A stretch of DNA of 64,000 nt from Aliidiomarina indica (GTDB taxonomy: Bacteria; Pseudomonadota; Gammaproteobacteria; Enterobacterales; Alteromonadaceae): positions 62,001 to 126,000 of the forward strand of contig NZ_JACAVQ010000003.1 in NCBI RefSeq assembly GCF_015354615.1, written 5' to 3'. Both the position numbers and the translations under genes were made by a program. Of the stretch, positions 62,779-64,000 are shown piece after piece; positions within the stretch are counted from its first letter, which is position 1, and each line of letters begins with the position of its first letter. The notes beneath the pieces were generated by a model. The model had not been told where the DNA came from. It did not search any database and saw only the letters and a list, made by a program, of their open reading frames with translations.

Positions 62779-64000
62779 ATGCGCATTACACTACTTGCGG
62801 CCGCGGTTGGTCTTGCCCTGTCGGTGACAGCATGCTCAGACGCGCCGGTTACCCCTGATAGCCAGCAAGACACGCCAGCAACCATTCAGTTAAGTGCTGA
62901 CAATCCCTTTTTCGCGCCTAGCCCACTGCAATATCAAGCGCCTGACTTCACGCAAATCCGCGATGAACACTACGCCCCTGCGTTTGAAGCTGGCATGTCA
63001 CAGCAGGCCGCGGAAATGCAAGCTATCGCAAATAACCCCGAGGCACCAAGCTTTGAGAACACGGTACTAGCGATGGAGTTATCGGGCGAATTATTAACGC
63101 GAGTATCGCGGGTATTTTTCGCCATGACGTCGTCGACGAGCAACGACGAGATTCGGAATCTGCAAGCGCAACTTGCGCCAAAGCTATCGGCTCATCGAGA
63201 TGATATCTACTTAAATCCTGCGCTATTTCTCCGTGTTGATACCCTCTATCAAGACCGTCACAACCTCGACCTCGATGCAGAATCGCTGCGCTTATTGGAG
63301 GTTTACCATGATCGCTTTATTCGCGCCGGCGCAAACCTCAGCAATGAACAAATGGCTCAGATTCGCGCATTAAACGAAGAAGAGTCGTCGCTGACCACAC
63401 AATTTGCGCGCAATATTCTCGACGCGAGCCGAAATGCAGCAGTGATTGTTGATAGTGCGGAAGAGCTTGACGGTTTTAGTGAAAGTCAATTGCGCGCCGC
63501 GCGCCAACGGGCTGAAGAACTTGGCCATGAGGGCAAGTATGCCATTGCCATCACCAACACCACACGCCAGCCCATCTTGACCAGTATCAACAACCGTGAA
63601 CTGCGCCAGCGCGTTTGGGAAGCATCGGCCAACCGTGGTTTTGGCCATGATCCAGAAACCGATAACACCGGTGTTGTTTCCCGTTTAGCCCAGCTGCGTG
63701 CTGAAAAATCCGCTATTTTAGGTTACGAAAGCTACGCCCACTACGCCCTTGAAGAGCGCATGATCGGCACTCCTGAACGCGCCTACGAAATGCTGCTCGA
63801 CATGGTACCTGCGGTGGTCGCGCAAGTTGAGCAAGAACAAGCTCTGCTTGAAGCCAAAATTGCTGAACTTGGCTATGACCACAATTTGGAACCCTGGGAT
63901 TGGGCGTACTATGCGGAAAAAGTACGCCGCAGTGAGTACGATTTAGATGAAAGCGAGGTACGTCCTTACTTTGAATTTAACCGTGTACTCGAAGATGGCA
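62779..64000 (+). CDS. M3-family peptidase (Dcp-like) lipoprotein, 3' truncated by window edge
   Basis: 407 residues are visible and the protein runs off the right edge. The lipobox SVTACSD gives acyl-Cys19, so it is a membrane-anchored periplasmic form of dipeptidyl carboxypeptidase/oligopeptidase A type. The N-terminal helical region matches the family: SFENTVLAMELSGELLTRVSRVFF, EEESSLTTQFARNIL, RELRQRVWEASANRGF and ILGYESYAHYALEERM. The zinc motif HEFGH lies beyond the window and was not seen. AAGAGGAA lies upstream of the ATG. Confidence 0.9.
   Translation, partial: MRITLLAAAVGLALSVTACSDAPVTPDSQQDTPATIQLSADNPFFAPSPLQYQAPDFTQIRDEHYAPAFEAGMSQQAAEMQAIANNPEAPSFENTVLAMELSGELLTRVSRVFFAMTSSTSNDEIRNLQAQLAPKLSAHRDDIYLNPALFLRVDTLYQDRHNLDLDAESLRLLEVYHDRFIRAGANLSNEQMAQIRALNEEESSLTTQFARNILDASRNAAVIVDSAEELDGFSESQLRAARQRAEELGHEGKYAIAITNTTRQPILTSINNRELRQRVWEASANRGFGHDPETDNTGVVSRLAQLRAEKSAILGYESYAHYALEERMIGTPERAYEMLLDMVPAVVAQVEQEQALLEAKIAELGYDHNLEPWDWAYYAEKVRRSEYDLDESEVRPYFEFNRVLEDG

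Overview
The window looks like the chromosome of a marine-type gammaproteobacterium, probably Alteromonadales or an Idiomarinaceae-like lineage. This rests on protein family content (RlmJ, HemN, CpdB, an E. coli-type cellulose locus, a fused 2-oxoacid dehydrogenase E1), not on any marker gene, so the taxon is a weak inference. Coding density is high. I see no tRNA, rRNA, insertion sequence, prophage or CRISPR array.

Region 1 (1-14742, minus strand) is a metal island dominated by copper. A Cys-rich CopL-like protein precedes cusC-cusB-cusA, which are linked by 4-base overlaps and encode a Cu(I)/Ag(I) tripartite efflux pump. A large TonB-dependent receptor follows with its own promoter, a palindrome at the start site and an intrinsic terminator. 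Next come a short PepSY protein, a PepSY protein fused to an NqrF-like reductase, copC, copD and a secreted DUF442-type phosphatase cut by the left edge. Together they suggest metal capture, reduction, periplasmic binding and efflux.

Region 2 (14906-21401) is mixed: a duplicated four-helix membrane protein, EVE-domain protein, glutathione transferase, UPF0324 exporter, GIN-domain (DUF2807) protein, EAL-HDOD protein, and a pair made of a CxxCH protein and a beta-propeller protein.

Region 3 (21511-35330) is a complete divergent cellulose locus: bcsR-like, bcsQ, bcsA, bcsB, bcsZ and bcsC on minus, and bcsE, bcsF and bcsG on plus. BcsG keeps its zinc and nucleophile residues and BcsE keeps its RxxD motif, so phosphoethanolamine-modified, c-di-GMP-controlled cellulose is predicted.

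Region 4 (35420-41729) has an SDR / aldehyde dehydrogenase / Tat-signal protein / GMC oxidoreductase cassette, a SirB2-like protein and hemN with a possible FNR site. Two near-identical palindromes follow hemN.

Region 5 (41815-48766) has a DUF4153 protein and an RND pump under a YgaV/BigR-type repressor plus a YgaP-like membrane protein. The repressor promoter carries a perfect operator in its spacer.

Region 6 (48914-53388) is a three-gene operon: glutaryl-CoA dehydrogenase, fused E1 alpha-beta and an unusual FabD-like acyltransferase. Region 7 (53553-64000) has ChaC, an Nramp-fold transporter without the usual metal motifs, OmpA, CpdB, RlmJ, a DUF389 protein and the start of an M3 peptidase lipoprotein.
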